DNA of 64,000 bases from Candidatus Saccharimonadota bacterium (GTDB taxonomy: Bacteria > Patescibacteriota > Saccharimonadia > Saccharimonadales > Saccharimonadaceae). The notes beneath the pieces are model-generated. The model did not search any database. It was not told where the DNA came from and saw only the letters and a list, made by a program, of their open reading frames with translations. A program made the translations under genes and the position numbers. The stretch covers positions 126,359 through 190,358 of the forward strand of contig JAUNOS010000002.1 in assembly GCA_030537075.1 (NCBI GenBank). Direction: 5' to 3'. Below are positions 34,176-43,389 of this stretch, in pieces (position 1 is the first letter of the stretch; each line of letters starts with the position of its first letter).

Positions 34176-35438
34176 TTATATCTTTAATAATCGATTAACT
34201 TTATCCATCAAGCCATGAGCGTCTTGATTACTTATCATTGTATCATATCCGACCCTGAGCAGCCCCATCGCCGTGATAAAGGTATGGTCAACCACATCAC
34301 CCGTTGTGTCAGTGATACCGATAACATCAGTTGGTTTAATGTGCTGAACGACCGGCTTCTTCGTAAAGGGCAGCTCCTTGTGCCATGGCTCCTCAGCCAG
34401 GGCATCCACCAGGCGCTGCAGACTAGCACCGCCGCCACACAGTAGAATACGATGCGGCAAATGGTCAACACTATCAAACTCGCTCAGCGCCAGCTCGACA
34501 CCTGCTAGCCACACCTCGAGCGTCTTGTCGATAGCCTCGTCAAGCTTTTTCTTGACTGTCGGCTTTAGATGTTCGTGCTCAATATTTAACTTTAGTTTCT
34601 CCGCCTCCTTATAGCCAAGATCCAGATCACTCGCGATCATCCGCGTAAAGCTCCGACCACCGATGCCAAACATCTTCGTTCCCTCGACGCCACCATCATT
34701 CACCACCGCGATATCTGTCGTGCCGCCACCGACATCGGCGAGGATCGCGGTAAAATTAGAATTAGAATCCGTCCCCAGAACGCTCCGGCTCACTGCGAAT
34801 GGCTCGGCTGCCACCGCGATCAGTTCCAGCGCCAGCTCGTCAGCCACCTTCTCTAACGCCCCGATATGCACCATAGGAGCAAAGGCAGTGTAAATCTGCA
34901 CCGCCACGTCTTTCCCTTGGAAGCCGATGGGGTTTGACACCTTGTAGCCATCGATGTGGATACTGACCAAGGCCGAGTTTACCAACTTCACCTCGACATC
35001 ATCGTTACCTGTCTCCAGGCCGATTTGCGCCTGTGCCCGTCCCTGGGCCCGCTCCTGTACTTTCTCGATGATAAATTCTACCTCAGCGACGTCCAGTGGC
35101 TTGTCTGGCTGTGGACGACGATAGCGGATGGTGTTCGTTACACCCTTCACCAGCTCACCAGCGATACCGATAACGACACGCTTAGCCTGCACGCCAGATT
35201 TGTCCTCCGCCTCGGTCAGCGCCTTTTCACAATTCGCCACCACTGCGGCAATATCGGCGATAGCCCCTTGGTGCATATCGCCCAAGCTTTGCTGCGCCCG
35301 TCCTACACCAATGATCTCGATATCATCACCTTTCACTTCAGCGATGAGCGCCTTTATATATTCCGTACCGATATCTAGCCCGACGAGATATTCACCCTCG
35401 CTGGCATCAGTTTTCTTAAACAAGTTATGAAAAGCCAT
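34176..35438 (-). CDS. PilM/FtsA-like actin-fold ATPase
   Basis: A 420-residue protein of the actin-like ATPase superfamily. Phosphate 1 is VGLDIGTEYIKALIAE, phosphate 2 is AILADVGGGTTDIAVVNDGG and the adenosine motif is RILLCGGGASLQRLVDAL. In CPR genomes such proteins are annotated PilM or FtsA. The adjacent gp47-like membrane protein and the prepilin elsewhere favour PilM, while the mltG-yqgF neighbours would suit a wall role. TATACT lies six bases before the ATG (leaderless). Confidence 0.85.
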   Translation of the reverse strand: MAFHNLFKKTDASEGEYLVGLDIGTEYIKALIAEVKGDDIEIIGVGRAQQSLGDMHQGAIADIAAVVANCEKALTEAEDKSGVQAKRVVIGIAGELVKGVTNTIRYRRPQPDKPLDVAEVEFIIEKVQERAQGRAQAQIGLETGNDDVEVKLVNSALVSIHIDGYKVSNPIGFQGKDVAVQIYTAFAPMVHIGALEKVADELALELIAVAAEPFAVSRSVLGTDSNSNFTAILADVGGGTTDIAVVNDGGVEGTKMFGIGGRSFTRMIASDLDLGYKEAEKLKLNIEHEHLKPTVKKKLDEAIDKTLEVWLAGVELALSEFDSVDHLPHRILLCGGGASLQRLVDALAEEPWHKELPFTKKPVVQHIKPTDVIGITDTTGDVVDHTFITAMGLLRVGYDTMISNQDAHGLMDKVNRLLKI

Positions 35439-35477
35439 AGTAATAGTATATAGCTCTTATGGCTTTTGGGCAAATAT

Positions 35478-35506
35478 TTGACTAATTTGATAATGTATGG
35501 TATAAT
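35478..35506 (+). promoter_or_regulatory. Promoter of the 35516 gene
   Basis: TTGACT (35478-35483), 17 bases, TATAAT (35501-35506). The -10 ends nine bases before the ATG, leaving almost no leader. Confidence 0.7.
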
Positions 35507-35515
35507 GGAAATACT

Positions 35516-36529
35516 ATGTCAGAGCACACCACACCCCCGCCAGACTCATGGTATGAACGTGCTGACGCGATGAACACCGTCGCAGACCTTGCACTGGACG
35601 ATACCTTTCGAGACTTCTTTGAGACCCACCGCGTACGGCAGGTAACGGTATGGCACCAAGACCCCAACTATCCGATTGCCTGTGAGGTGGCAGACTTTAT
35701 GCCGTGCTTTGATGGCAACCCTGACCGAGTTATGGCATTTCGTGACGTGGTCGGTAGTCACGTCGTCACTGTCAGTGACTGTGATTTGAGCGTTGCCTGT
35801 CTTCCTATTGTCACCGATAATCAAACCACCAAGCAACGCCTCTTCTCTGGGTCCCTCATCCTTAACGGCCAACGCTTTACTGCAGAGCACGAAGCCAACC
35901 ATGTACAGCTACGCGGTGATGCACCCGCTCGACATTCTCTGGCGTTCACCCCCTCTGAATTCACTTATTTCCTGACAACGCTCGCGCTTCACGATGATTC
36001 ACGACGAGGCCAGCTTGATGATACGATTATGCAAACCATGATGTCCACCATGAGCGCGACTAATAATGACTGGGATAAGGTGGGCTGTGCGCTACAGGGA
36101 CTGGGTAATATCAATGGCGCTGCGCAGGATATTCAAGCCGCCGTCTTTCATGACGAACAGGAAGCGTTTGTCTCGTACATCAAACACCACGAGACGCCAT
36201 ACCAGTCGAGCATCGAGCACTTTATCCAGGCACACGAAACGACACCGTTATTTGTCGAACAATTCGGAATTGATACGGTACAATTTGCCATTCCAAGCCC
36301 GGATGAAACTAACCGTGAAACAGCATTCACTCGCGCGGCACCAACTTGCAGTACCCTCACTTTCGCCCAAAACGCCCTGCGCCATCAATGTATAAGTGAG
36401 CTGTCAGACAGCAGCATTTCGTACTATCCATCTAGCGGCGATATTAGGTCTGCACGAGATTACGCAACGATTTGCATCGCCTTCCTGAATCTTCTAAATC
36501 GAGCCTACGCTACTGCAACACAGCCTTGA
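35516..36529 (+). CDS. Hypothetical protein, no recognised family
   Basis: A 337-residue soluble, acidic protein with no signal peptide or membrane helix. The N-terminal half looks alpha/beta (VRQVTVWHQDPNYPIACEV, VVGSHVVTVSDCDLSVACLP) and the middle is helical (QLDDTIMQTMMSTMSATNN). I see no catalytic motif. It is the only plus-strand gene between 24939 and the right edge and has its own near-consensus promoter. Its end overlaps the convergent alaS end by 20 bases. It may be lineage-specific. Confidence 0.7.
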   Translation: MSEHTTPPPDSWYERADAMNTVADLALDDTFRDFFETHRVRQVTVWHQDPNYPIACEVADFMPCFDGNPDRVMAFRDVVGSHVVTVSDCDLSVACLPIVTDNQTTKQRLFSGSLILNGQRFTAEHEANHVQLRGDAPARHSLAFTPSEFTYFLTTLALHDDSRRGQLDDTIMQTMMSTMSATNNDWDKVGCALQGLGNINGAAQDIQAAVFHDEQEAFVSYIKHHETPYQSSIEHFIQAHETTPLFVEQFGIDTVQFAIPSPDETNRETAFTRAAPTCSTLTFAQNALRHQCISELSDSSISYYPSSGDIRSARDYATICIAFLNLLNRAYATATQP

Positions 36530-38411
36530 CTCGTCGGACCCCAGCTGATGACGCCTCTTCTTTGGTGATCTTGAAGCGCTTGCCGTTCGGCGTGCCATCG
36601 TCGTCCTGCGCGAGCTGCCCCGTGTGATCAACATGCGGACCGCCACAGATTTCGAAGCTAGCGCGCTGGTCGCCTTCGCCCATCTGGTAGACTTTGACGG
36701 TATCGCCGTAGCGGTCACCAAAGGCGCCGACCGCGCCCATTTTGAAGGCTTCATCGGTTGGATATTCAGTGTAGCTCACTGGCAAATCCGCCTCAATCCA
36801 GTCGTTCACGAGGCGCTCCACTTCATCCAATTGCTCGCGCGTCACCTTACTGTCGTGATTAAAATCAAAGCGCAGGCGCTCCGCCGTGATGTTACTGCCG
36901 CGCTGCATAACGTGCTCGCCCAGGACCCGGCGCAGCGCCGCGTACATCAGGTGATTCGCCGTGTGGAGGCGACGGTGTGCCATGGTCTGGCCTTCCAGCC
37001 CGCCTTTGAAGGTGCCTTTGGCGGCGGTTTGTGAGCGTTTTCGCTGCTCCTCCATCAAGCGATCAAACTCGTCCTTCCAGTCACGAGCAATTTGAATATG
37101 ATGGCGCCTCGCAATTTCCACGCTCAGCTCATACGGAAACCCGTAGGTGTCATGCATGGTGAAAATTTCCCGCCCCGTTAGTCCATCAGCTACAAAACTC
37201 ATCAAATGCTTGGTGCCCTTGAGGAGTGTACGGGCAAAGGCTTTTTCCTCCTTCATCAGCGTAATAATAATCGCGTCGCGCTGCTCGGCCACCTCTGGGA
37301 AATCCGCCGCGTACAGGTCGGCGATCACCGGCACGACAGCCTCAAAAAATTCTTCCTTAATACCCAACTCATGCGCGAAGCGAATCGCTCGCCTGAGGAG
37401 TCGGCGCATCACATAGCCCTGCTCCTTGTTGCTTGGCGTACAGCCGTCCACCGCCAGGAAAGTCGCCGCGCGCAAATGGTCGGCGATGACACGCATACTC
37501 TCTCGATTGTCCTCATACTTTTTGCCGCTCAGTTCCTGTAGCTTCTCAATGATCGGCCACATTAGGCTAATTTTAAAGACATCAGGGTCACCCAGCTTGG
37601 CCGCCGCGATGCGCTCCAGGCCTGAACCGTGGTCGATGTTTGGCTTCTCCAGCGGCTCAAACACACCGTCAGCCACTTTTTTATAGGCCATAAAGACGTT
37701 ATTGCCAATTTCCATAAAGCGACCGCAGTCACAGTTCGGATGACAATGCTCGCCATACGCAGGGTCGTGTGGCGTACCAAAATCATAGAACATTTCGCTG
37801 TCCGGCCCACACGGATCGCCGATCGGCGTGGTTTCTGGCCCGCCATTGCGGCTCCACCAGTTTTTGCTGCCATCGTAGTAGAAAATCCGCTCTCCGTCAT
37901 GAATACCGCGGGCGTAGCCATTTTCTTCCGAGCCGATATCCGCCTGCCCGTGGCTCAAGCCCGCCTTTTCGTACAGCTCCGCCCAGACCGCCGCCGCTTC
38001 GGTGTCTTTCGGGATGTTATAGCGCTCATCACCGATATAGCAGGTGACATACACCCGGCTCATATCCAGCTCGACGACCTCTGAGAGAAACTCCCACATC
38101 CAGCGGATTTGCTGCTCTTTGAAATAATCGCCCATACTCCAGTTACCCAGCATTTCAAAAAAGGTAGTGTGGCGATTGTCACCAATGTCGTCAATGTCCT
38201 GCGCCCTGAGGCACGTCTGGCTGTCAGCGATGCGATTACCTTCAGGGTGGGTCGCTTCACCCAAAAGATAAGAGATCATCGGCTGCATCCCTGAGCCGGT
38301 GAACAGCGTGGTCGGGTCGCCCGTCAGCACCAGCGGCGCGCGCCGCACTACGGCGTGACCGCGTTCCTTATAAAATTGCAAATAGGCGTTACGGATATCT
38401 TGAGCATTCAT
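36510..38411 (-). CDS. alaS: Alanine-tRNA ligase, short form lacking the C-Ala domain
   Basis: A 633-residue AlaRS. The class II core has FTGSGMQPM, HTTFFEMLGNWSMGDYFK and GLERIAA, and the editing domain has the zinc residues HTANH and CGGPH. The protein stops after the editing domain at KEEASSAGVRRVKAVLQ; typical AlaRS of about 870 residues adds an oligomerising C-Ala domain, absent here. The ATG at 38411 lies seven bases after TATAAT, giving a leaderless message; the ATG at 38483 is upstream of this box. Confidence 0.96.
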   Translation of the reverse strand: MNAQDIRNAYLQFYKERGHAVVRRAPLVLTGDPTTLFTGSGMQPMISYLLGEATHPEGNRIADSQTCLRAQDIDDIGDNRHTTFFEMLGNWSMGDYFKEQQIRWMWEFLSEVVELDMSRVYVTCYIGDERYNIPKDTEAAAVWAELYEKAGLSHGQADIGSEENGYARGIHDGERIFYYDGSKNWWSRNGGPETTPIGDPCGPDSEMFYDFGTPHDPAYGEHCHPNCDCGRFMEIGNNVFMAYKKVADGVFEPLEKPNIDHGSGLERIAAAKLGDPDVFKISLMWPIIEKLQELSGKKYEDNRESMRVIADHLRAATFLAVDGCTPSNKEQGYVMRRLLRRAIRFAHELGIKEEFFEAVVPVIADLYAADFPEVAEQRDAIIITLMKEEKAFARTLLKGTKHLMSFVADGLTGREIFTMHDTYGFPYELSVEIARRHHIQIARDWKDEFDRLMEEQRKRSQTAAKGTFKGGLEGQTMAHRRLHTANHLMYAALRRVLGEHVMQRGSNITAERLRFDFNHDSKVTREQLDEVERLVNDWIEADLPVSYTEYPTDEAFKMGAVGAFGDRYGDTVKVYQMGEGDQRASFEICGGPHVDHTGQLAQDDDGTPNGKRFKITKEEASSAGVRRVKAVLQ

Positions 38412-38499
38412 ATGGGCAATTATACCACACCACCCCTGGTAGCGACAGTCCGCCCGAGGACTGCCCCGGGCGGACTTGTTCATGGCGGTAACGAAAGGA

Positions 38500-41400
38500 C
38501 TACTGCCGTTTGCGCCGGATCAGTGCCCAGGCACCGGCGAGCATGGCACCGAGACCTCCAGCGACTGGCGCAACCAGTGGCGCACCGGTGTCAGCGAGCT
38601 GTTCTGCTTTGGCGCGAGCATTTCGCTCAGTTGCTTCACGCGCTTGACGCTCAGCCTCCTCGCGAGCCTTACGCTCAGCTTCAGCGCGCTTACCCTCCTC
38701 GCTTTGCTTGTAATCATCAACCTGCTTTTGGCGCACCGCGATCTTTGCCTTTAGCGCGTCAAGTTCAGTCTGTAGCGCCATCTTACGTGCTGGGTCCTGC
38801 ACCGCTGCGACCTGCGCCTCCAGGGCAGCGACATCGATGGCAGGCATCTCATCTGGCGCTAATTGTGCATTCAGCTTATCTGTCGCCTGCTGCAGGGCAG
38901 TCGCTGCCGACTGCTGTGCATTCAGCTCTGTCTGTGCGGCCGCCAAAATAGCATCTTCCAGAGCCTTTGCATCGTCGCGCACTTGCTTCACTGGTGGATT
39001 TGGCATAGCACGAGTACCCTGGGCCTTGCGGAAGGCAGCCGCCACGGTTGGATTTGCCTTAATGTAATCTGGCTGATCGTTATGAAGGTCTTCCGCAGCA
39101 GCCAGCGGTGCCTTATCGGTTTGCAGCCCATCAAGTGCTGACTGCAGGTCGCGAATAGCCGTTTCGATGGCACTTTGTGGCGCATTCGCCAGCTGGTTCG
39201 TCGCCTCCGCCCTCGTAAGCTCATCGCTCAGTGCATCCACTGTCGCCTTTGTCATACCGTCTACCGTCTCTGGTAGTTTCGCTCTGTCGATCAAAGCCTT
39301 GAGCTCATCTTTCTTTGCTTGATATGCCTGCTTCACTGTATTCAAGCGATCCTGCAGTTGCTGTTTAACGGCATCTGTCTTCACTGCATCAATCTTCGCC
39401 TGTGCTGCCGCGAAGGTATCTGGTGTTTTAGCAGCCTCCGCTGCAACCACGGCTGCTTCCGCCTCTGCCTGGCGCTGTGCCTCCGCCTGCTGCTCCGCTT
39501 CTACCGCACGAGCATCAGCAATTGCTTTTTCGAGTTCTGACTTCGCAGTAGCGATTTGCTGCACCGTAGCTGCTGGGTTGTTCTTGATGTCGTTCGCAGT
39601 GGCGAGCTTCTTTACTACTTCAGCGTCTTGTTGTACAAATGCCGATTCATTCGGCACCGAGTTAATGACTGCCTCAAGTGCCGCGGTGTCTGGGCGTAGC
39701 TCATTGATCTTCTGCTCAACATTGCTCTTCATATTCTGAAGGTCTGCTTGTGATGGATCACCCGCCAGCAACGCCTTCGCCAGTCGCACCTGATCTGCCA
39801 GTGCCCGCTTGGTGGCATCGTTGGCGTTTTCGGTGGTCTTTGGATCTTCGGCCCGAGCGATGATATCTTCAAGTTCCTGTTTGGCGTTGTTGTAGTCACG
39901 CTCGATCGAGGCAAGCTCAGTCTCCATCGTCTGGCGAGTGCCAGCGTCCTTCAGGGCTGCAATCTTGTTCTTAGCATCAGCGATGGCGCTGGCGGTCTTG
40001 TCCTGCTCAGCCTTGTCGAAGGCCTCACGGGCAGCAGTTTGACGATCCGCTTCGGCTTGCTTAGCGTTTTCCATCGCTTGAATCAGGCCGTCAGCAGCCT
40101 GCTTCACCTGAGCTGGTGTTGGGCCAGGGGTTGGCAGATTGTAGATGTCGTTTGCCTGCTGCAAAGCGGCAGACACGGCTGGATCGTGCTGTACATACTC
40201 TGGCTCGCGGTTGTACTGGCTGGTTGCTTGCTCAATAGGGCGGCGGTTGGCACGCAAATCCCTGATCGCACGCTCAAGGTCGCGCAGCGCTTCGTTGATC
40301 TGATCCTGGGTGCTGCCGTTTGCCGCAATGATGCCTTCAGCGTGACGCTGCGCTGCCACCACAGCATTCTTAGTATCAAGCGTATAGCCGTCGAGGAAGT
40401 TACCGCCAACACTGTCGACTTTCTGCTGCAACGCATCCGCATCAGTGATTTCAATGGAACGCTTGACGGTTGCCTGGTTGCCAGCATTATCCCGCACCGA
40501 ATAGGTCAGCTCGTAGTTGCCCTTGGCTGGGCTATTTGGGTCAAGGTTGATAGCTGCCGCGTTGTGAGTGACGCCGCCTGGCGCAATCCCCGAGCCACCC
40601 TGGTTGTCCTGGGCGGTGACGTCGTTCAGGTTCAGCGCCACACCCTTGCGTGAGACGATTTTGGCGGGTTGTTCTGGACTAAAGATTGGCGCCTCTGTAT
40701 CGCGTGCTGGCAGATCATAGTTGACCGTGATGGTGCCCGAGAAAGTTTGTGCACCAAAGCGTGCCGAATCAACTGGCGGTGTTGACCAGCGGATATCTAC
40801 TTTATCCTTGTCATAGGTATCAACCAGCTTGATATGACCACCCGCCTGACTTGGCTGACCTCCAGCGTCAACGTTCTTGACCGTTGCTGTTTCGGTGATA
40901 GGCACGATAGCACCGTTGTAGTCGCGCACTGGATTGGCAAATACTGCCTGGTCTTTTGCCAACGTGATCTCGTGCTTTTGTGACGAAAAGGTCGATGTTT
41001 GATCAAGGGTCGCAAAACCACCATCCTTAAACATGTCGTTCAGATTCAGTATATTATTGCCGGCGATCAATAACGTCTTGAGCTTCGGCGTATCTTTCAG
41101 CACAACGAGGTGCTCAGGAGTAAGTTTGTTTGTATTGAGGTGGAGCGCCTCCAATGCTGGCAGGTCTTTGATCGGCGCTAGGATATTCACTGGCGGAGTA
41201 AAGGCTGGGTCGCCGGTACGAAAGGCATGAAAGAGGTTGAGTCGCTTGAGTTTTGTCAGGCTTGAGAGTGGCCGCAGCGCATTCTCGTCAGAGAGCAGAT
41301 TCACCCCCAGGTTGATCGTCTCGGCGTTTGTCAAAAACTGAATACCCTCCAGGTTTTTGATACCGCTACGCGACAGGAAATTCTGGGCGCCAGTCTCATT

Positions 41401-41709
41401 AAAATCGGCTGTCGCACCGGTGACGGTACGCATCTCGCCAGCAGTAATAGCCTGCGTGTCAGTGCGAGGCGCACCTGTCGCCGTCGCGATCACCTTGTTG
41501 AGCGCCTTGCGGAGATTAGCGTCAGGAATAGTCACGACATAATCGTCCTGCGCCGTCGCCGGATCCTGGGCGTTTTCCGCCGATGTATAGGCGTACACCG
41601 CCTGACCTCCTTGGTACATTGTCGTCACCGTGTACACTGTGCCAGCCCCCAACACCAATGCTGCTACTGCCATTGCCGAGACATACCTCTTGGCCATTAC
41701 CATTTTCAT
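38500..41709 (-). CDS. Giant LADTG-anchored surface protein with leucine-rich and helical FIVAR-like repeats
   Basis: A 1069-residue exported protein. A signal segment (AVAALVLGAGTVYTV) is followed by an internalin-like leucine-rich region (about 125-250: LKRLNLFHAF, LPALEALHLNTNKLT, LKTLLIAGNNILNL) and an Ig-like domain (SPAKGNYELTYSVRDNAGNQ). About 500 residues of helical FIVAR-like repeats then carry Ala, Gln, Glu and Asp, and a charged stalk leads to LADTGAP, a helix and RRKRQ. It is a predicted sortase substrate and adhesin. The start may be the ATG at 41709 or 41700. Confidence 0.88.
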   Translation of the reverse strand: MKMVMAKRYVSAMAVAALVLGAGTVYTVTTMYQGGQAVYAYTSAENAQDPATAQDDYVVTIPDANLRKALNKVIATATGAPRTDTQAITAGEMRTVTGATADFNETGAQNFLSRSGIKNLEGIQFLTNAETINLGVNLLSDENALRPLSSLTKLKRLNLFHAFRTGDPAFTPPVNILAPIKDLPALEALHLNTNKLTPEHLVVLKDTPKLKTLLIAGNNILNLNDMFKDGGFATLDQTSTFSSQKHEITLAKDQAVFANPVRDYNGAIVPITETATVKNVDAGGQPSQAGGHIKLVDTYDKDKVDIRWSTPPVDSARFGAQTFSGTITVNYDLPARDTEAPIFSPEQPAKIVSRKGVALNLNDVTAQDNQGGSGIAPGGVTHNAAAINLDPNSPAKGNYELTYSVRDNAGNQATVKRSIEITDADALQQKVDSVGGNFLDGYTLDTKNAVVAAQRHAEGIIAANGSTQDQINEALRDLERAIRDLRANRRPIEQATSQYNREPEYVQHDPAVSAALQQANDIYNLPTPGPTPAQVKQAADGLIQAMENAKQAEADRQTAAREAFDKAEQDKTASAIADAKNKIAALKDAGTRQTMETELASIERDYNNAKQELEDIIARAEDPKTTENANDATKRALADQVRLAKALLAGDPSQADLQNMKSNVEQKINELRPDTAALEAVINSVPNESAFVQQDAEVVKKLATANDIKNNPAATVQQIATAKSELEKAIADARAVEAEQQAEAQRQAEAEAAVVAAEAAKTPDTFAAAQAKIDAVKTDAVKQQLQDRLNTVKQAYQAKKDELKALIDRAKLPETVDGMTKATVDALSDELTRAEATNQLANAPQSAIETAIRDLQSALDGLQTDKAPLAAAEDLHNDQPDYIKANPTVAAAFRKAQGTRAMPNPPVKQVRDDAKALEDAILAAAQTELNAQQSAATALQQATDKLNAQLAPDEMPAIDVAALEAQVAAVQDPARKMALQTELDALKAKIAVRQKQVDDYKQSEEGKRAEAERKAREEAERQAREATERNARAKAEQLADTGAPLVAPVAGGLGAMLAGAWALIRRKRQ

Positions 41710-41787
41710 ATTAGTCCCTATCCCCTATGTTTCATTTGTTATATATTATCTGTTATTATACCGCTCACGGTTCAAGACTACAACAAG

Positions 41788-41813
41788 AAAACACCGCATT
41801 GTTGCGGTGTTTT
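41788..41813. terminator. Bidirectional terminator downstream of rpsP
   Basis: AAAACACCGCA and TGCGGTGTTTT pair perfectly around the loop TTGT, with T-rich ends on both strands. On the minus strand it follows rpsP by about 20 bases and precedes the promoter of the large surface protein (TTGTAG, 17 bases, TATAAT at 41755-41760). Confidence 0.88.
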
Positions 41814-41835
41814 TTCGTCTTTCGTATCGATGCGC

Positions 41836-42189
41836 CTAGGCTTCGGCTGCTTCTTCAGCCGCCGGCTCTTCCTTTGGCTGATTCTTGCGCAGCTTCTCTG
41901 GGTTGCGCAGCGCCTTTTTCTTGTCAGTAGTTGGCTCTTTGACCCACTTCGGCATCTTGACGCCAGCTTCTTTCAGGAGCTTGACGACCCGAGGCGTTGG
42001 CTGAGCACCATTGTCCAGGTACTTCTGTGCGAGTTCCGCCTGAATGTTAGCTTCCTTGGTGTGTGGGTTGTATGAACCGACATATGCCACCACGCGGCCA
42101 CTTGATGGGTGGCGATGTGCTTCCTGCACAGCGAGGCGGTAGACTGGATAGCCCTTGCGGCCCAAGCGTTGCAAACGAATTGCGAGCAT
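41836..42189 (-). CDS. rpsP: Small ribosomal subunit protein bS16
   Basis: A 117-residue S16. The family start MLAIRLQRLGRKGYPVYRLA, then VAYVGSYNPHT and KYLDNGAQPTPRVVKLLKEAG are clear. A C-terminal extension of about 30 residues, first basic then Glu/Ala-rich, makes it longer than the usual 80-90. It is monocistronic, with a TACACT -10 upstream and a strong terminator downstream. Confidence 0.97.
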   Translation of the reverse strand: MLAIRLQRLGRKGYPVYRLAVQEAHRHPSSGRVVAYVGSYNPHTKEANIQAELAQKYLDNGAQPTPRVVKLLKEAGVKMPKWVKEPTTDKKKALRNPEKLRKNQPKEEPAAEEAAEA

Positions 42190-42264
42190 GTAGTTTTTCT
42201 TCCTTCTTAAACTCGTTAGTTAATTTCTTACTCCGTACCAGTGTACACTATTTTGGGGCACGCG

Positions 42265-43389
42265 TCAATCTGTTTTGACAATCCCGCCGCCCAAGCATAC
42301 CTCACCGTCATAGACAACGGCCGACTGCCCTGGACTAATAGCACGCTCTGGAGACGCTAACTGTAGCGTGCCGGCGCTATATCTAGCGTCTACGAGCGCC
42401 CCGCGGTGGCGCAGCCGCACCTGAACTTTTGCGCCATCAGCTGGCGGTTGGTTTACCCAGTGCTCGTCCATAAGTGTAATGTCAGTACGCCACAAATTCT
42501 CATCATCCAGCGAGCGCGACACATACACTTCGTTCTTCGCCATGTCTTTACCGACCACATAATACGGCAGGCCGCCACCAACATTCAGCCCATGCCGCTG
42601 ACCTAGTGTATAGAAAATCGCGCCATCATGCCGACCGATGACTTTGCCCGTCTGCGTGTCAATGATATCGCCCGGCTGCGTCTCGACATACTCACTCAAA
42701 AACTCGCGAATGCCGACCTGACCAACAAAACAAATCCCCATGGACTCTTTTTTGTCTGCCGTCCACAGACCGCGATCTTTCGCCAGCTGCCGTACCTCAT
42801 CCTTGGTATAATCACCCAGCGGAAACAGTGTCCGCCTGAGCGCCTCACCACTCACCCGATACAAAAAGTAGGTTTGGTCTTTGTTGTCATCACGCGCGCG
42901 TAGCAGGAGCGCAGATACTTGCTCGGGTAGCTCCGAAAAAGAATCCGGGTCCCACGTAAAGTTGCCCAGATTTTTTTCAGAGCTACCGCTCGCACCATCG
43001 ACATGTTTCACCCGCGCATAATGCCCCGTCGCCACAAAATCCGCCCCAGCCTGCAATGCCGCCTGCCAAAACAGTCCGAATTTCACCTCTTGATTACACA
43101 TCACATCGGGATTTGGCGTCCGGCCCGCTTGATATTCACGCACCATATAGTCCACCACATGGTGCTTATATTCCGCCTGAAAATCGATCACCCGAAAATC
43201 AATCCCGAGCCCGACTGCCACGCGCTTGGCGTCCGCCACATCATCCGCCCACGCGCAGTGCATGCCGGGTAGATCCTGCGCCCAGTTTTTCATATAGATG
43301 CCCGTGACATCGTGCCCCTGCTCGACCAGCAGCGCCGCTGCCACGCTGGAGTCCACGCCGCCCGACATACCGACCCATACCCGAGCCAT
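42265..43389 (-). CDS. mnmA: tRNA-specific 2-thiouridylase MnmA
   Basis: A 374-residue MnmA that thiolates U34 of tRNA Lys, Glu and Gln. The PP-loop is GMSGGVDSSV (7-16). The two catalytic cysteines are C98 (PDVMCNQEVKF) and C220 (SMGICFVGQ), and ATGHYAR and GQRHGLNVGG are family blocks. It starts inside the stop of the DUF218 gene (TAATG) and lies two genes after the cysteine desulfurase that would provide its sulfur. Confidence 0.96.
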   Translation of the reverse strand: MARVWVGMSGGVDSSVAAALLVEQGHDVTGIYMKNWAQDLPGMHCAWADDVADAKRVAVGLGIDFRVIDFQAEYKHHVVDYMVREYQAGRTPNPDVMCNQEVKFGLFWQAALQAGADFVATGHYARVKHVDGASGSSEKNLGNFTWDPDSFSELPEQVSALLLRARDDNKDQTYFLYRVSGEALRRTLFPLGDYTKDEVRQLAKDRGLWTADKKESMGICFVGQVGIREFLSEYVETQPGDIIDTQTGKVIGRHDGAIFYTLGQRHGLNVGGGLPYYVVGKDMAKNEVYVSRSLDDENLWRTDITLMDEHWVNQPPADGAKVQVRLRHRGALVDARYSAGTLQLASPERAISPGQSAVVYDGEVCLGGGIVKTD

